Source: Mycolicibacterium diernhoferi (GTDB lineage Bacteria > Actinomycetota > Actinomycetes > Mycobacteriales > Mycobacteriaceae). From it: a stretch of DNA of 64,000 nucleotides. The notes beneath the pieces are model-generated. The model did not search any database. It was not told the origin of the DNA and was given only the letters and a program-made list of their open reading frames with translations. Each line of letters starts with the position of its first letter. Position 1 is the stretch's first letter. Of this stretch, positions 17,982 through 27,251 are shown piece after piece. The position numbers were made by a program, and so were the translations under genes. The stretch lies in the NCBI RefSeq assembly GCF_019456655.1, contig NZ_CP080332.1:2666001-2730000 (forward strand), written 5' to 3'.

Positions 17982-18637
17982 GCAACTTCTACCTGATGAC
18001 CCGCGCCGCGTACGCCAAGGTGTCGGGACCGGTGGCCAGGGCGGCGCTGCGGGCCGGCCTGACCCCGGACAGCATCACCATCCTGGGCACCGCGGGCTCG
18101 GTGGTGGCCGCCCTCACGCTGTACCCGATCGGGCAGTTGTGGTGGGGGTCGGTCGCCGTCTTCTTCTTCGTGCTCGCCGACATGCTCGACGGGGCGATGG
18201 CGCGCGAGCGTGGCGGCGGGACCCGCTTCGGCGCGGTGCTGGACGCCACCTGCGACCGGCTCGGCGACGGCGCGATCTTCTGCGGGCTGGCCTGGTGGGC
18301 CGCGTTCGGCGCGCACAACACCGCGCTGGTGGTCGCCATCCTGATCTGCCTGGTCACCTCGCAGGTGATCTCCTACATCAAGGCCCGGGCCGAGGCCAGC
18401 GGGCTGCGCGGGGACGGCGGCATCATCGAACGTCCCGAGCGGCTGGTGATCGCGCTGTCCGGGGCCGGGCTGTCCGGCGCCTTCGGGTGGGCGCTGCTGC
18501 TCGACATCGCGATGTGGGGCCTGGCGGCGGCCAGCGTGGTGACGCTGGCGCAGCGGCTGCACGCCGTGCGCACCTCGGCCGGCGCGATGGATCCGCTGCC
18601 GGCTCCAGCACCTCCGCCGGAAGGAAATCCCACGTGA
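17978..18637 (+). CDS. pgsA: Phosphatidylinositol phosphate synthase (CDP-alcohol phosphatidyltransferase)
   Basis: 219 residues from GTG 17978, overlapping the previous stop. The CDP-alcohol motif is intact, with Asp at residues 68, 71, 89 and 93 (DMLDGAMAR, then VLDATCD). About six membrane helices are seen. It joins CDP-diacylglycerol and inositol 1-phosphate, giving the anchor for phosphatidylinositol mannosides, lipomannan and lipoarabinomannan. The following patA and pimA genes use its dephosphorylated product, which fixes the inositol-type assignment rather than phosphatidylglycerol phosphate synthase. Confidence 0.93.
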   Translation: MSNFYLMTRAAYAKVSGPVARAALRAGLTPDSITILGTAGSVVAALTLYPIGQLWWGSVAVFFFVLADMLDGAMARERGGGTRFGAVLDATCDRLGDGAIFCGLAWWAAFGAHNTALVVAILICLVTSQVISYIKARAEASGLRGDGGIIERPERLVIALSGAGLSGAFGWALLLDIAMWGLAAASVVTLAQRLHAVRTSAGAMDPLPAPAPPPEGNPT

Positions 18638-19584
18638 GCACACCCACCTCGGGGCTGTCGAATGTCGGCGGCCTCCGTGTCCCGCTGGGCGGGCAGCTCT
18701 CGGATCTCGGTTATGCGACGGGCTGGCGGTTGGTTCGGGCGATGCCGGAGTTCGCCGCCCGCAACGTGTTCGACGCCGGGGCGCTGTATGCCGCGCGCGG
18801 CGGCGGGCCCGCGCAGCTGCGCAAGAATCTGAGCCGGGTGATCGGTGTGCCACCGGCGCAGGTGCCCGACCACCTGATCCGTGCCTCGCTGGCGTCCTAC
18901 GGCCGGTACTGGCGGGAGGCGTTCCGGCTGCCCTCGATGAACCACGCCGCGGTGACGGCGTCGGTCCAGGAGGTGGTCGAGGGTGATCAGCACATCCGCG
19001 AGGCACTCGAGCAAGGCCGCGGCGCGGTGATGGCGCTGCCGCACAGCGGTAACTGGGACATCTCAGGGGTGTGGCTGGTCAACACCTTCGGGCAGTTCGC
19101 CACGGTGGCCGAGCGGCTCAAACCGGAGTCGCTGTACAACCGGTTCGTGGCGTACCGGGAGAGCCTGGGATTCGAGGTGCTGCCGCTGACCGGCGGCCCG
19201 CGTCCCCCCTCGGAGGTCCTCGTCGAGCGGTTACAGGACAACGGTCTGGTGTGTCTGATGGCCGACCGCGACCTGACCCGCTCCGGGGTGCCGGTCGACT
19301 TCTTCGGTGAGCAGACCCGGCTGCCCTCGGGCCCGGCCAAGCTGGCCGTGCAGACCGGTGGGGCCTTGATCCCGGCGCATACCTGGTTCACCGAGGACGG
19401 CTGGGGGCTGCGGCTGCACCCGCCGGTGGACACCTCCTCCGGCGACATCGGTGCGATCACCCAGGTGCTGGCCGACCACTTCGCCGCCGGGATCGCCGAG
19501 TACCCGGCGGACTGGCACATGCTGCAACCGCAGTGGATCGCCGATCTGTCCGTTGAGCGCCGCGCCCGCCTCGAAGGCAGCTAG
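18634..19584 (+). CDS. patA: PIM acyltransferase PatA
   Basis: 316 residues from GTG 18634, overlapping pgsA. It is a membrane-associated LPLAT-fold enzyme that transfers a palmitoyl group to the mannose added by PimA. The HxxxxD motif is at H137 to D142 (LPHSGNWD), and the substrate region LMADRDLTRSGVPVDFFG is present. Position between pgsA and pimA matches the orthologue Rv2611c. No signal peptide is seen. Confidence 0.93.
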   Translation: MSTPTSGLSNVGGLRVPLGGQLSDLGYATGWRLVRAMPEFAARNVFDAGALYAARGGGPAQLRKNLSRVIGVPPAQVPDHLIRASLASYGRYWREAFRLPSMNHAAVTASVQEVVEGDQHIREALEQGRGAVMALPHSGNWDISGVWLVNTFGQFATVAERLKPESLYNRFVAYRESLGFEVLPLTGGPRPPSEVLVERLQDNGLVCLMADRDLTRSGVPVDFFGEQTRLPSGPAKLAVQTGGALIPAHTWFTEDGWGLRLHPPVDTSSGDIGAITQVLADHFAAGIAEYPADWHMLQPQWIADLSVERRARLEGS

Positions 19585-19592
19585 GAGCGCCG

Positions 19593-20717
19593 ATGCGCAT
19601 CGGGATGGTGTGCCCGTACTCGTTCGATGTGCACGGCGGCGTGCAGGCACACGTACTGCAGTTGGCCGAGGTGTTCCGGGCGGACGGCCACTACGTCAGT
19701 GTGCTGGCGCCCGCGTCCCCGCATGTGACGCTGCCTGACTACGTGGTCTCCGGTGGTAAGGCCGTGCCGATCCCGTACAACGGCTCGGTCGCCCGGCTGC
19801 GCTTCGGGCCCGCCACCCATCGCAAGGTCAAGAAGTGGCTCCTCGACGGGGATTTCGATGTGCTGCACCTGCACGAGCCGAACGCGCCGAGTGTGTCCAT
19901 GCTGGCGTTGATGATCGCCGAGGGGCCGATCGTGGCGACGTTTCACACCTCGACCACGAAATCGTTGACGCTGAGCGTGTTCCAGGGGATGCTGCGCCCG
20001 CTGCACGAGAAGATCGTGGGCCGCATCGCGGTGTCGGATCTGGCGCGGCGCTGGCAGATGGAGGCGCTCGGTTCGGACGCCGTGGAAATCCCCAACGGGG
20101 TGTCGGTGTCCGACTTCGCCTCGGCGCCGATGCTGGACGGGTATCCGCGTCCGGGCCGGTCGGTGCTCTTCCTCGGACGGTTCGACGAACCGCGCAAGGG
20201 GATGTCGGTGCTGCTCGGTGCGTTGCCGCGGCTGGTCGGTGAATTCCCCGACCTCGAGGTGCTGGTGGTCGGCCGTGGGGACGAGGAGGAACTGTCCGAG
20301 CACGCCGGGCAGTGCGCGGCGAACCTGCGTTTCCTCGGCGCCGTGGACGACGCCACCAAGGCCTCGGCGCTGCGCAGCGTGGACGTCTACTGCGCGCCCA
20401 ACACCGGCGGGGAGAGCTTCGGCATCGTTCTGGTGGAGGCGATGGCCGCCGGTACGGCGGTGGTGGCCAGCGACCTGGACGCCTTCCGGCGCGTTCTCGA
20501 AGAGGGCGAGGCCGGCCGGCTGGTACCGGTCGACGACGCAGATGCGTTGGCCGACAGTCTGATCGAACTGCTGCGTGACGACGATGCGCGGCAGCGCTAT
20601 GTCGCCGCCGCGTCCGAGGCGGTGCGCCGCTACGACTGGTCGGTGGTGGCCGGCGAGATCATGCGGGTGTACGAGACGGTCAGCGGTGTGGGTGCCAAGG
20701 TCCAGGTGAGTTCGTGA
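19593..20717 (+). CDS. pimA: Phosphatidylinositol alpha-mannosyltransferase PimA
   Basis: 374 residues of the GT4 family. It transfers the first mannose from GDP-mannose to phosphatidylinositol on the cytosolic membrane face. The glycine-rich N-terminal loop is in YSFDVHGGVQAHV; the EX7E-type motif is in GESFGIVLVEAMAAG. Length equals M. tuberculosis PimA within a few residues. AGGAG lies before ATG 19593, eight bases after the patA stop. Its stop overlaps the NUDIX gene start. Confidence 0.96.
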   Translation: MRIGMVCPYSFDVHGGVQAHVLQLAEVFRADGHYVSVLAPASPHVTLPDYVVSGGKAVPIPYNGSVARLRFGPATHRKVKKWLLDGDFDVLHLHEPNAPSVSMLALMIAEGPIVATFHTSTTKSLTLSVFQGMLRPLHEKIVGRIAVSDLARRWQMEALGSDAVEIPNGVSVSDFASAPMLDGYPRPGRSVLFLGRFDEPRKGMSVLLGALPRLVGEFPDLEVLVVGRGDEEELSEHAGQCAANLRFLGAVDDATKASALRSVDVYCAPNTGGESFGIVLVEAMAAGTAVVASDLDAFRRVLEEGEAGRLVPVDDADALADSLIELLRDDDARQRYVAAASEAVRRYDWSVVAGEIMRVYETVSGVGAKVQVSS

Positions 20718-21754
20718 ACGTCATCCTGATCGTCGTCCTGGTCCTGGTCGGCGTCGTGCTGCTGCTGACCGCCAGCTGGGCCTATCTCACCGCCAACCGG
20801 CTGGACCGGCTGCACGTGCGCTACGACCTGTCCTGGCACGCGCTCGACGCCGCGCTGGCCCGTCGTGCGGTGGTGGCGCGGGCGGTCGCCGTGGACGCGT
20901 ACGGCAGCGGTCCGGAGGGCAGACGGCTGGCCGCGCTGGCCGCCGCCGCCGAACGAGCCGCTCGACCGGTCCGCGAGGGCGCCGAGAACGACCTGTCCGC
21001 GGCGTTGGAGATGGTCGACCCGGCCGCACTGCCGACCGCGCTGGTGGCCGAACTGGCCGACGCCGAGGCGCGGGTGTTGCTGGCCCGCCGCTTCCACAAC
21101 GACGCCGTCCGCGACACCCTGTCGCTGCGTGAACGCCCGATGGTGCGGTTGCTGCATCTGGGCGGCACCGCGGCACTGCCCGGCTACTTCGAGATCGCCG
21201 AGCGGGCCGGCATGCCGGGCGGCCCGGTCAGCCGCCGGGTCTCGGCGCGCATCGCGCTGCTCGATGAGCAGGGCCGAATCCTGTTGTTCTGCGGTTCGGA
21301 CCCGGCCGTGGCGGGCGACGGCTCCGCACCGCGCTGGTGGTTCACCGTCGGCGGTGCGGCTCAGCCGGGGGAGTCGTTGGCGCAGACCGCGGTGCGGGAA
21401 CTGGCCGAGGAGACCGGGCTGGGGGTTACGGCCGAGGAGATGATCGGCCCGGTGTGGCGGCGTGAGGCGGTCATCGACTTCAACGGCTCGGTGATGCGCA
21501 GCGAGGAGTTCTTCTTCGTGCACCGCACCCGCGCTTTCGAACCCCTTACCACTGGGCATTCCGCCCTCGAACGCAGCTACATTCACGGCCATCGATGGTG
21601 CGATGCGACAATGGTCCGCGAGCTGGTCGCGACAGGTGAACCGGTCTACCCGGTACAACTCGCCGAGCTGCTGGCCGAGGCGAACCGGCTGGCCGACGGA
21701 TCCGGCCGAGAACCCGGCGGTCGAGACGAGTCGCAGCCCCGCCCCATCCGGTGA
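20714..21754 (+). CDS. Membrane-anchored NUDIX hydrolase (Rv2609c type)
   Basis: 346 residues from GTG 20714. A single hydrophobic helix at residues 2-26 would anchor it, followed by a helical, alanine-rich region to about residue 170. The C-terminal NUDIX domain contains an intact box, [20 protein letters not shown] then ETGL. The orthologue follows pimA in M. tuberculosis. The nucleotide substrate is unknown; a sugar nucleotide such as GDP-mannose would fit the neighbours but nothing in the sequence shows it. Confidence 0.88.
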   Translation: MNVILIVVLVLVGVVLLLTASWAYLTANRLDRLHVRYDLSWHALDAALARRAVVARAVAVDAYGSGPEGRRLAALAAAAERAARPVREGAENDLSAALEMVDPAALPTALVAELADAEARVLLARRFHNDAVRDTLSLRERPMVRLLHLGGTAALPGYFEIAERAGMPGGPVSRRVSARIALLDEQGRILLFCGSDPAVAGDGSAPRWWFTVGGAAQPGESLAQTAVRELAEETGLGVTAEEMIGPVWRREAVIDFNGSVMRSEEFFFVHRTRAFEPLTTGHSALERSYIHGHRWCDATMVRELVATGEPVYPVQLAELLAEANRLADGSGREPGGRDESQPRPIR

Positions 21755-21786
21755 GGCTACGAAATCAATCGATTTGGCAGCAGCTT

Positions 21787-21792
21787 TAGACT
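21787..21792 (+). promoter_or_regulatory. Candidate pdxS minus-10 box
   Basis: TAGACT fits TANNNT, 30 bases before ATG 21822, with a GGAGGAG ribosome-binding site at 21809-21815. No good minus-35 at normal spacing is seen. Confidence 0.35.
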
Positions 21793-21821
21793 GGATCAGT
21801 AGTGGACCGGAGGAGATAGTT

Positions 21822-22727
21822 ATGGATACCGCAGCGCAGAACGGTAGTCAGACCGGTACGGCGCGGGTGAAGCGCGGTATGGCCGAAATGCTCAAGGGCG
21901 GCGTCATCATGGATGTCGTCACCCCGGAGCAGGCCCGGATCGCCGAGGCCGCCGGTGCGGTCGCGGTGATGGCGCTGGAGCGGGTACCCGCCGACATCCG
22001 CGCCCAGGGCGGGGTGTCGCGGATGAGCGATCCGGACATGATCGAGGGCATCATCGCCGCGGTCACCATTCCGGTGATGGCCAAGGTCCGGATCGGGCAT
22101 TTCGTCGAGGCGCAGATCCTGCAGTCCCTCGGGGTGGATTACATCGACGAGTCCGAGGTGCTGACCCCGGCCGACTACACCAACCACATCGACAAGTGGC
22201 GCTTCACCGTGCCGTTCGTGTGCGGTGCGACCAATCTGGGTGAGGCGCTGCGCCGGATCACCGAGGGCGCGGCGATGATTCGTTCCAAGGGTGAGGCCGG
22301 TACCGGGGACGTGTCGAACGCGACCACGCACATGCGCCAGATCGGTGGGGAGATCCGTCGGCTGACCTCGCTGAGCGAGGACGAGTTGTTCGTCGCCGCC
22401 AAGGAACTGCAGGCCCCGTACGAGTTGGTGGCCGAGGTGGCCCGGGCCGGCAAGCTGCCGGTCACGCTGTTCACCGCCGGCGGCATCGCGACCCCGGCCG
22501 ATGCGGCGATGATGATGCAACTCGGCGCCGAGGGTGTGTTCGTCGGGTCGGGCATCTTCAAGTCCGGCGATCCGGCGGCGCGTGCCGCGGCGATCGTGAA
22601 GGCCACCACCTTCTACGACGATCCCGACGTGCTGGCCAAGGTGTCGCGCGGACTCGGTGAGGCGATGGTCGGCATCAACGTCGAGGACATCGCGGCACCG
22701 CACCGCCTGGCCGAACGCGGCTGGTAA
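21822..22727 (+). CDS. pdxS: Pyridoxal 5'-phosphate synthase subunit PdxS
   Basis: 301 residues, normal for the family. It makes PLP from ribose 5-phosphate, glyceraldehyde 3-phosphate and ammonia in a complex with PdxT. Signature tracts are [20 protein letters not shown], the catalytic-lysine strand [12 protein letters not shown], and [16 protein letters not shown] 21822 follows a strong GGAGGAG; the longer upstream frame is not used. pdxT lies two genes downstream with tesB between, an arrangement shared with M. tuberculosis. Confidence 0.97.
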   Translation: MDTAAQNGSQTGTARVKRGMAEMLKGGVIMDVVTPEQARIAEAAGAVAVMALERVPADIRAQGGVSRMSDPDMIEGIIAAVTIPVMAKVRIGHFVEAQILQSLGVDYIDESEVLTPADYTNHIDKWRFTVPFVCGATNLGEALRRITEGAAMIRSKGEAGTGDVSNATTHMRQIGGEIRRLTSLSEDELFVAAKELQAPYELVAEVARAGKLPVTLFTAGGIATPADAAMMMQLGAEGVFVGSGIFKSGDPAARAAAIVKATTFYDDPDVLAKVSRGLGEAMVGINVEDIAAPHRLAERGW

Positions 22728-22768
22728 CTCGCCGATGAGCGCTCGCGCGAAGAGCAGACAGCCCTAGT

Positions 22769-23614
22769 ATGGCGATCGAGGAGATCCTCGACCTCGAGCA
22801 GCTGGAGGTCAACATCTACCGCGGGCGCGTGTTCAGCCCCGAATCCGGTTTCCTGCAGCGCACTTTCGGCGGGCATGTGGCCGGGCAGTCGTTGGTGTCG
22901 GCGGTGCGCACGGTGGAACCGCAGTTCCAGGTGCACTCGCTGCACGGGTACTTCCTGCGCCCCGGCGATGCCCGGGCGCCCGCGGTGTACACCGTGGAGC
23001 GCATCCGGGACGGCGGCTCGTTCTGCACCCGCCGGGTCAGCGCCATCCAGCACGGCGAGACGATCTTCTCGATGTCGGCGTCCTTCCAGACCGACCAGAG
23101 CGGTATCGAACACCAGGACGCCATGCCGGTGGCCCCGCCGCCCGACGACCTGCCCGGATTCCGGTCCGGCGGAGCATTCGACGACGCCGGGTTCGCCCAG
23201 TTCGCCGAATGGGATGTCTGCATCGTCCCGCGCGATCAGCTGCAGCTGGTGCCCGGCAAGGCATCCCAGCAGCAGGTCTGGTTCCGGCACCGTGACCCGC
23301 TGCCCGACGATCCGGTGCTGCACATCTGCGCGCTGGCCTACCTGAGCGATCTGACGCTGCTGGGGTCGGCCTCGGTCACCCATCCCGACGAGCGCAAGCA
23401 CCTGATGGTCGCCTCGCTGGATCATGCGATGTGGTTCATGCGCCCGTTCCGGGCCGACGAATGGCTGCTCTATGACCAGTCCTCGCCGTCGGCGTGCGGT
23501 GGGCGGGCGCTGTGCGAGGGCAAGCTGTACAACGCCTATGGAGAGATGGTCGCCTCGGTGATGCAGGAGGGGCTCACCCGCTACCAGCGCGACTTCACCC
23601 CGACGCCCAAGTGA
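22769..23614 (+). CDS. tesB: Acyl-CoA thioesterase II
   Basis: 281 residues with a double hotdog fold, close to the usual 285. The TesB tracts [19 protein letters not shown] and [12 protein letters not shown] are near residues 30-70, and the C-terminal repeat has the [17 protein letters not shown] motif. It releases free fatty acid from medium- to long-chain acyl-CoA. It lies between pdxS and pdxT and overlaps the latter by four bases, so it is translated with the vitamin B6 genes although no metabolic link is known. Confidence 0.92.
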   Translation: MAIEEILDLEQLEVNIYRGRVFSPESGFLQRTFGGHVAGQSLVSAVRTVEPQFQVHSLHGYFLRPGDARAPAVYTVERIRDGGSFCTRRVSAIQHGETIFSMSASFQTDQSGIEHQDAMPVAPPPDDLPGFRSGGAFDDAGFAQFAEWDVCIVPRDQLQLVPGKASQQQVWFRHRDPLPDDPVLHICALAYLSDLTLLGSASVTHPDERKHLMVASLDHAMWFMRPFRADEWLLYDQSSPSACGGRALCEGKLYNAYGEMVASVMQEGLTRYQRDFTPTPK

Positions 23615-24195
23615 GCGCCCGGGTGGGGGTGCTCGCCCTGCAGGGCGACACCCGGGAACATCTGGCGGCGCTGACCGAGGCGGGCGCGCAGGCCTGCACG
23701 GTCCGGCGGTTACATGAGTTGGAATCCGTTGACGCACTGGTCATCCCGGGTGGTGAATCGACCGCGATGAGCCACCTGCTGCGGGAATTCGACCTGCTCG
23801 AGCCGCTGCGGGCCCGGTTGCGTGACGGTATGCCCGCCTACGGGTCCTGCGCCGGGATGATCCTGCTGGCCACGGATATCCAGGACGCCGGAGTGCCCGG
23901 ACGCGAGGCGCTGCCGCTGGGCGGAATCGATATGACGGTGCGCCGCAACGCCTTCGGGCGCCAGGTGGATTCCTTCGAGGAGGACCTGCAGTTCGCCGGG
24001 ATCGACGGCCCGGTGCACGCGGTGTTCATCCGGGCGCCCTGGGTGGAGCGGGTCGGCCCCGAGGTGGAGGTGCTGGCCACCGCGGCCGGGCACCCGGTGG
24101 CGGTCCGGCAGGGCCGGATGCTGGCCACCTCGTTTCATCCGGAGATGACCGGGGATCGCCGGGTGCATGCGATGTTCGTCGACTCGCTGTCCTGA
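23611..24195 (+). CDS. pdxT: PLP synthase glutaminase subunit PdxT
   Basis: 194 residues from GTG 23611. It is a class I glutaminase that feeds ammonia to PdxS. The nucleophile is C80 in [11 protein letters not shown], the substrate loop is PGGESTAM near residues 46-53, and the His and Glu of the triad are in [10 protein letters not shown] near 175. Its TGA forms, with the TetR stop on the other strand, the palindrome TGACGTCA at 24193-24200. Confidence 0.95.
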   Translation: MSARVGVLALQGDTREHLAALTEAGAQACTVRRLHELESVDALVIPGGESTAMSHLLREFDLLEPLRARLRDGMPAYGSCAGMILLATDIQDAGVPGREALPLGGIDMTVRRNAFGRQVDSFEEDLQFAGIDGPVHAVFIRAPWVERVGPEVEVLATAAGHPVAVRQGRMLATSFHPEMTGDRRVHAMFVDSLS

Positions 24196-24197
24196 CG

Positions 24198-24767
24198 TCA
24201 CGCCCCGCGCGGCGAGCGCAACCCGAGTGTGCGCCGGCCCGCGGTGACCAGTTCGTCCTGCAGCCTGGCGAGGTCGTCGCCGGCCTCGGGGTAGTCCACG
24301 CCGACGGCCGCGGCGATGCCGGCCATCACGACGGCCGCCTTGACCTGTCCGGCCATGCCCGGTTCGACGCCGGCGAGTAGCGCCAGCTGGCGTTGCACGA
24401 CCGCGCTCCAGTCGGGCCGGCTGCGCAGGAAGTCACCGACGCCCGGATCCCCGGTGAGCACCGGAATCAGGGTGCGCTGCGCCACGGCCAGCGCGACGAA
24501 TCCGGTCAGCATGGCATCGGCCTGCGCGCGGGAGCCCCGTGCCGACTCGGCGGCGGCCACCAGCTTCTCCAGCTCGCCCATGACCGGCTCCAGGATGGCT
24601 TCGAGTAGCTCGTCGCGGGTCCGGAAGTGATGGTAGATGGCGGATTTCGTGAGCCCGAGTTCGTCGGAGATCATCTGCAGGGAGGTGCCCGCGACGCTGT
24701 GCCGGCGGAACGACTCGACGGCGGTGGCCATGAGTCGCTGCCGGGTGCTCGGGGCGGGCGCGCTCAC
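24198..24767 (-). CDS. TetR-family regulator of the P450 cassette
   Basis: 189 residues from GTG 24767. The N-terminal helix-turn-helix is typical (GTSLQMISDELGLTKSAIYHHF at about residues 28-49). The rest is a helical ligand-binding domain. It is divergent from the P450, ferredoxin and SDR operon, and the 131-base gap contains three copies of a 14-base half-site, so this protein very probably represses that operon and itself. The ligand is unknown; a P450 substrate or its CoA ester would be the simplest guess. Confidence 0.87.
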   Translation of the reverse strand: MSAPAPSTRQRLMATAVESFRRHSVAGTSLQMISDELGLTKSAIYHHFRTRDELLEAILEPVMGELEKLVAAAESARGSRAQADAMLTGFVALAVAQRTLIPVLTGDPGVGDFLRSRPDWSAVVQRQLALLAGVEPGMAGQVKAAVVMAGIAAAVGVDYPEAGDDLARLQDELVTAGRRTLGLRSPRGA

Positions 24768-24811
24768 AGCGCCACCACAGATGTAGTGCTGCTAACAGTT
24801 CTCTGCGCGCT

Positions 24812-24869
24812 GACCATTCGTACAGTATAGAGCTGTACGATTGGTCTGTAACTGGCTGTACGTTTGGTC
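24812..24869. promoter_or_regulatory. Triple half-site operator between TetR and P450 genes
   Basis: GACCATTCGTACAG (24812-24825) and CTGTACGATTGGTC (24833-24846) form an inverted repeat with one mismatch and a 7-base spacer. A third half, CTGTACGTTTGGTC (24856-24869), repeats the second in direct orientation 23 bases on. Such a layout suits two cooperating TetR dimers. Confidence 0.65.
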
Positions 24870-24898
24870 AGGTTTCAGTCCAACCCGAGGAGAGCCCC

Positions 24899-26194
24899 TT
24901 GACCGCTGCGGACGTGCTTGACGGCGTCGACTTCTTCCAAGATCCGGCGTTGGTCGCCGATCCCTACGAGTTGTACCGACGCATGCGCTCCGTCAGTCCC
25001 GTGCTGCGCGAACCAACCCAGGGCGTCTACATCGTGACCGGCTACGAGGAGGCCCAGGCGATCCTCGGCGATCACGAGAGGTTCTCGTCCTGCACCAGCG
25101 TGACCGGACCCTTCCCGGGATTTCCGGTTCCGCTGGAGGGGCGCGACGAGGCCGAGGTGCGGGCTCTGATCGACAAGCATCGTGACGAACTGCCGTTCAG
25201 TGACCAGCTGCCGACCTTCGACCCGCCGACGCACACCGCGCACCGGGCGCTGCTGTCCCGACTGATCACCCCCAAACGCCTGAAGGAGAACGAAGAGTTC
25301 CTGTGGCGACTGGCCGACCAGGTGCTCGCGCCCTATCTGGCCCAGGGCGGCGGCGAATTCATCCGCGAGGTGGCCAACCCGGTGGCCCTGCTGGTCATCG
25401 CCGATCTGCTGGGCGTCCCGGAGGGGGACCGTGCCGAGCTCACCGAGCGACTGGTCGGGGACAGCTCGCTCGGCAGCACCGAAGGTGAGGAAATGGCGCA
25501 CGCGCCACTGGAATACCTCTACCACCGCTTCGCCGAGTACATCTCGGACCGGCGTGCCAACCCGCGCGCCGACGTGCTGACCGATATGGCGGAGGCGACG
25601 TTCCCGGACGGATCGACCCCGGAGGTCATCGATGTGGTGCGGGTGGCCGCCAACCTGTTCTCGGCCGGACAGGAAACCACGGTTCGACTGCTGTCCTCGG
25701 CGCTGATGGTGCTGGCCGAGCGTCCCGACCTGCAGGACCGGTTGCGCGCCCATCCCGAGCAGATTCCCGGCTTCATCGAGGAGGCGCTGCGCTTCGAGAG
25801 CCCGATCCGCGGGGACTTCCGGCTGGCCCGGGCCACCACCGAGGTCGGTGGGGTCACCATCGGGGCCGGTGCCACGGTGATGGTGAACCTCGGTGCCGCC
25901 AACCGGGATCCGCGCCAGTTCGAGGACCCGGACACCTTCGACCTCGACCGGCCCAATGCCCGCCGGCACATCGCGTTCGGGCGCGGGATCCACAGCTGTA
26001 TCGGGGCGCCGCTGGCGCGCGCGGAAGGGCGGGTCGTCATCGAGCGGCTACTCCGCGGCGCCGCTGGTATCCGCATCGACGAGCGTCGCCACGGTGCCCC
26101 CGACGCGCGCAGCTATGACTACGTACCGACCTTCATCCTGCGTGGTCTGACCGAACTGCACCTACAGGTCGACCCCGCCGGGCCCGCATCATGA
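24899..26194 (+). CDS. Cytochrome P450
   Basis: 431 residues, starting at TTG 24899 with GAGGAG upstream. The heme loop is FGRGIHSCIGAPLA with the ligand Cys at residue 367. The I-helix oxygen-activation tract is FSAGQETTVRL, and the K-helix ExxR is in EEALRFESP. It is a soluble bacterial class I type P450 that needs a ferredoxin, and one is encoded next. Family number and substrate cannot be read off. The downstream SDR suggests that an alcohol product is oxidised further. Its stop overlaps the ferredoxin start (ATGA). Confidence 0.95.
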   Translation: MTAADVLDGVDFFQDPALVADPYELYRRMRSVSPVLREPTQGVYIVTGYEEAQAILGDHERFSSCTSVTGPFPGFPVPLEGRDEAEVRALIDKHRDELPFSDQLPTFDPPTHTAHRALLSRLITPKRLKENEEFLWRLADQVLAPYLAQGGGEFIREVANPVALLVIADLLGVPEGDRAELTERLVGDSSLGSTEGEEMAHAPLEYLYHRFAEYISDRRANPRADVLTDMAEATFPDGSTPEVIDVVRVAANLFSAGQETTVRLLSSALMVLAERPDLQDRLRAHPEQIPGFIEEALRFESPIRGDFRLARATTEVGGVTIGAGATVMVNLGAANRDPRQFEDPDTFDLDRPNARRHIAFGRGIHSCIGAPLARAEGRVVIERLLRGAAGIRIDERRHGAPDARSYDYVPTFILRGLTELHLQVDPAGPAS

Positions 26195-26388
26195 TCGCCA
26201 CCGTCGACGACGACGCCTGCGCCGGCCACGGCGTGTGTGTCGCGCTCTGTCCCGAGGTGTTCACCCTGACCGACGACGGTTACGCGCAGGCCGTCGGCAC
26301 CGAGGTGCCCGCCCAATTCCACGAGGTGGTCACCGAGGCCGCCGCCAGCTGCCCGGAACGGGCCATCCACCTGAAAGAGGAATCATGA
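26191..26388 (+). CDS. [3Fe-4S]-type ferredoxin, P450 partner
   Basis: 65 residues. Cysteines at 10, 16, 20 and 54 follow the pattern C-x2-H-x2-C-x3-CP and then a distant CP (SCPERAI). The second classical Cys position holds His13, as in mycobacterial P450-linked ferredoxins, which mostly carry a three-iron cluster. It overlaps the P450 gene and the SDR gene by four bases each, so all three are co-translated. It will need a ferredoxin reductase from elsewhere; none is in the window. Confidence 0.93.
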   Translation: MIATVDDDACAGHGVCVALCPEVFTLTDDGYAQAVGTEVPAQFHEVVTEAAASCPERAIHLKEES

Positions 26389-27239
26389 CAACCGATTTCG
26401 CCCGCAAAGACCGCACCGCCTTCGACCTGTCCGGCAAGGTGGTGGTCGTCGTCGGCGGCGGGCAGATGCCGGGCGACACCGTCGGCAACGGCCGGGCCAC
26501 CGCGCTGCTGGCCGCCCGGCACGGCGCCGAGGTGGTCGCCGTCGACCTGAATCTGGCTTCCGCGCAGGAGACGGTGGATCTGATCGCCGCCGACGGTGGC
26601 AAGGCCTACGCCGTGCACGCCGATGTCTCGAAAAAGGAAGATTGCCAACGCATCTTCGACGAGGTGATGGAACGCAGCGGACGAGTGGACGGCATGGTCT
26701 ACAGCGTGGCGGTGAATCCGCCGTTCGACTTCGAGAACAACTCGATGGAGACCGAGGCCTTCAACTACGGCATCAACGTCAACATGCTCGGCGCCTACTA
26801 CTGCAATCTCTACGCCGCGGCCTGTATGGAGAAGAATCCGGGTCCCAGCACCGGCAGCATCGTCAACTTCTCCTCGATCGCCAGCCTGAAGAACGAGATC
26901 GGGCTGAACATCGGGATCATGCCCTACGCCCTGGGCAAGTGCGGGCTGAACTACATCACCGAACTCACCGCGGTGCAGTTCGCCGCGGCCGGGGTGCGGG
27001 CCAACACGCTGATGCTGGGCCCCATCGACTCCACGCTGGGCAACCACGATTCCCAGGAGCTGTTCGGGCACACCCCCGAAGAGGTCGACGAGGTCTACAG
27101 CGAGGTCGTCAAACTCAAGATGGGCCGGGCCAGCACCTGGGAGACGGCCTACGCCGCGCTGTACCTGCTGGCCGACGAATCGCGGTTCATGACCGGCCAG
27201 CAGATCCGCCTGGACGGGGGAGCGGCGCTGGTGCGCTGA
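26385..27239 (+). CDS. Short-chain dehydrogenase/reductase of the P450 cassette
   Basis: 284 residues. The NAD-binding glycine motif is stretched to VVVGGGQMPGDTVGNGRA near residues 20-37 rather than TGxxxGxG. The catalytic Ser is in VNFSSIASLK, and the YxxxK pair is in YALGKCGLNY. The C-terminal end has the usual TGQQIRLDGG. It probably oxidises the alcohol made by the P450, perhaps with NAD. Its stop lies in a hairpin shared with the convergent acyl-CoA dehydrogenase gene. Confidence 0.9.
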   Translation: MTTDFARKDRTAFDLSGKVVVVVGGGQMPGDTVGNGRATALLAARHGAEVVAVDLNLASAQETVDLIAADGGKAYAVHADVSKKEDCQRIFDEVMERSGRVDGMVYSVAVNPPFDFENNSMETEAFNYGINVNMLGAYYCNLYAAACMEKNPGPSTGSIVNFSSIASLKNEIGLNIGIMPYALGKCGLNYITELTAVQFAAAGVRANTLMLGPIDSTLGNHDSQELFGHTPEEVDEVYSEVVKLKMGRASTWETAYAALYLLADESRFMTGQQIRLDGGAALVR

Positions 27240-27251
27240 ACCCGGTCAGCG
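27234..27251. terminator. Small hairpin holding both convergent stop codons
   Basis: CGCTGA and TCAGCG pair around ACCCGG. The inner TGA of each arm is the stop codon of the gene arriving from that side. A 6-bp stem is weak, but the position fits a shared 3' end. Confidence 0.35.

Noticed and set aside
22728..22768. Repeated extragenic element before tesB
   Set aside because: The GCGCTCGCGCGAAGAGC stretch looks repeat-like, but no second copy was found in the window.
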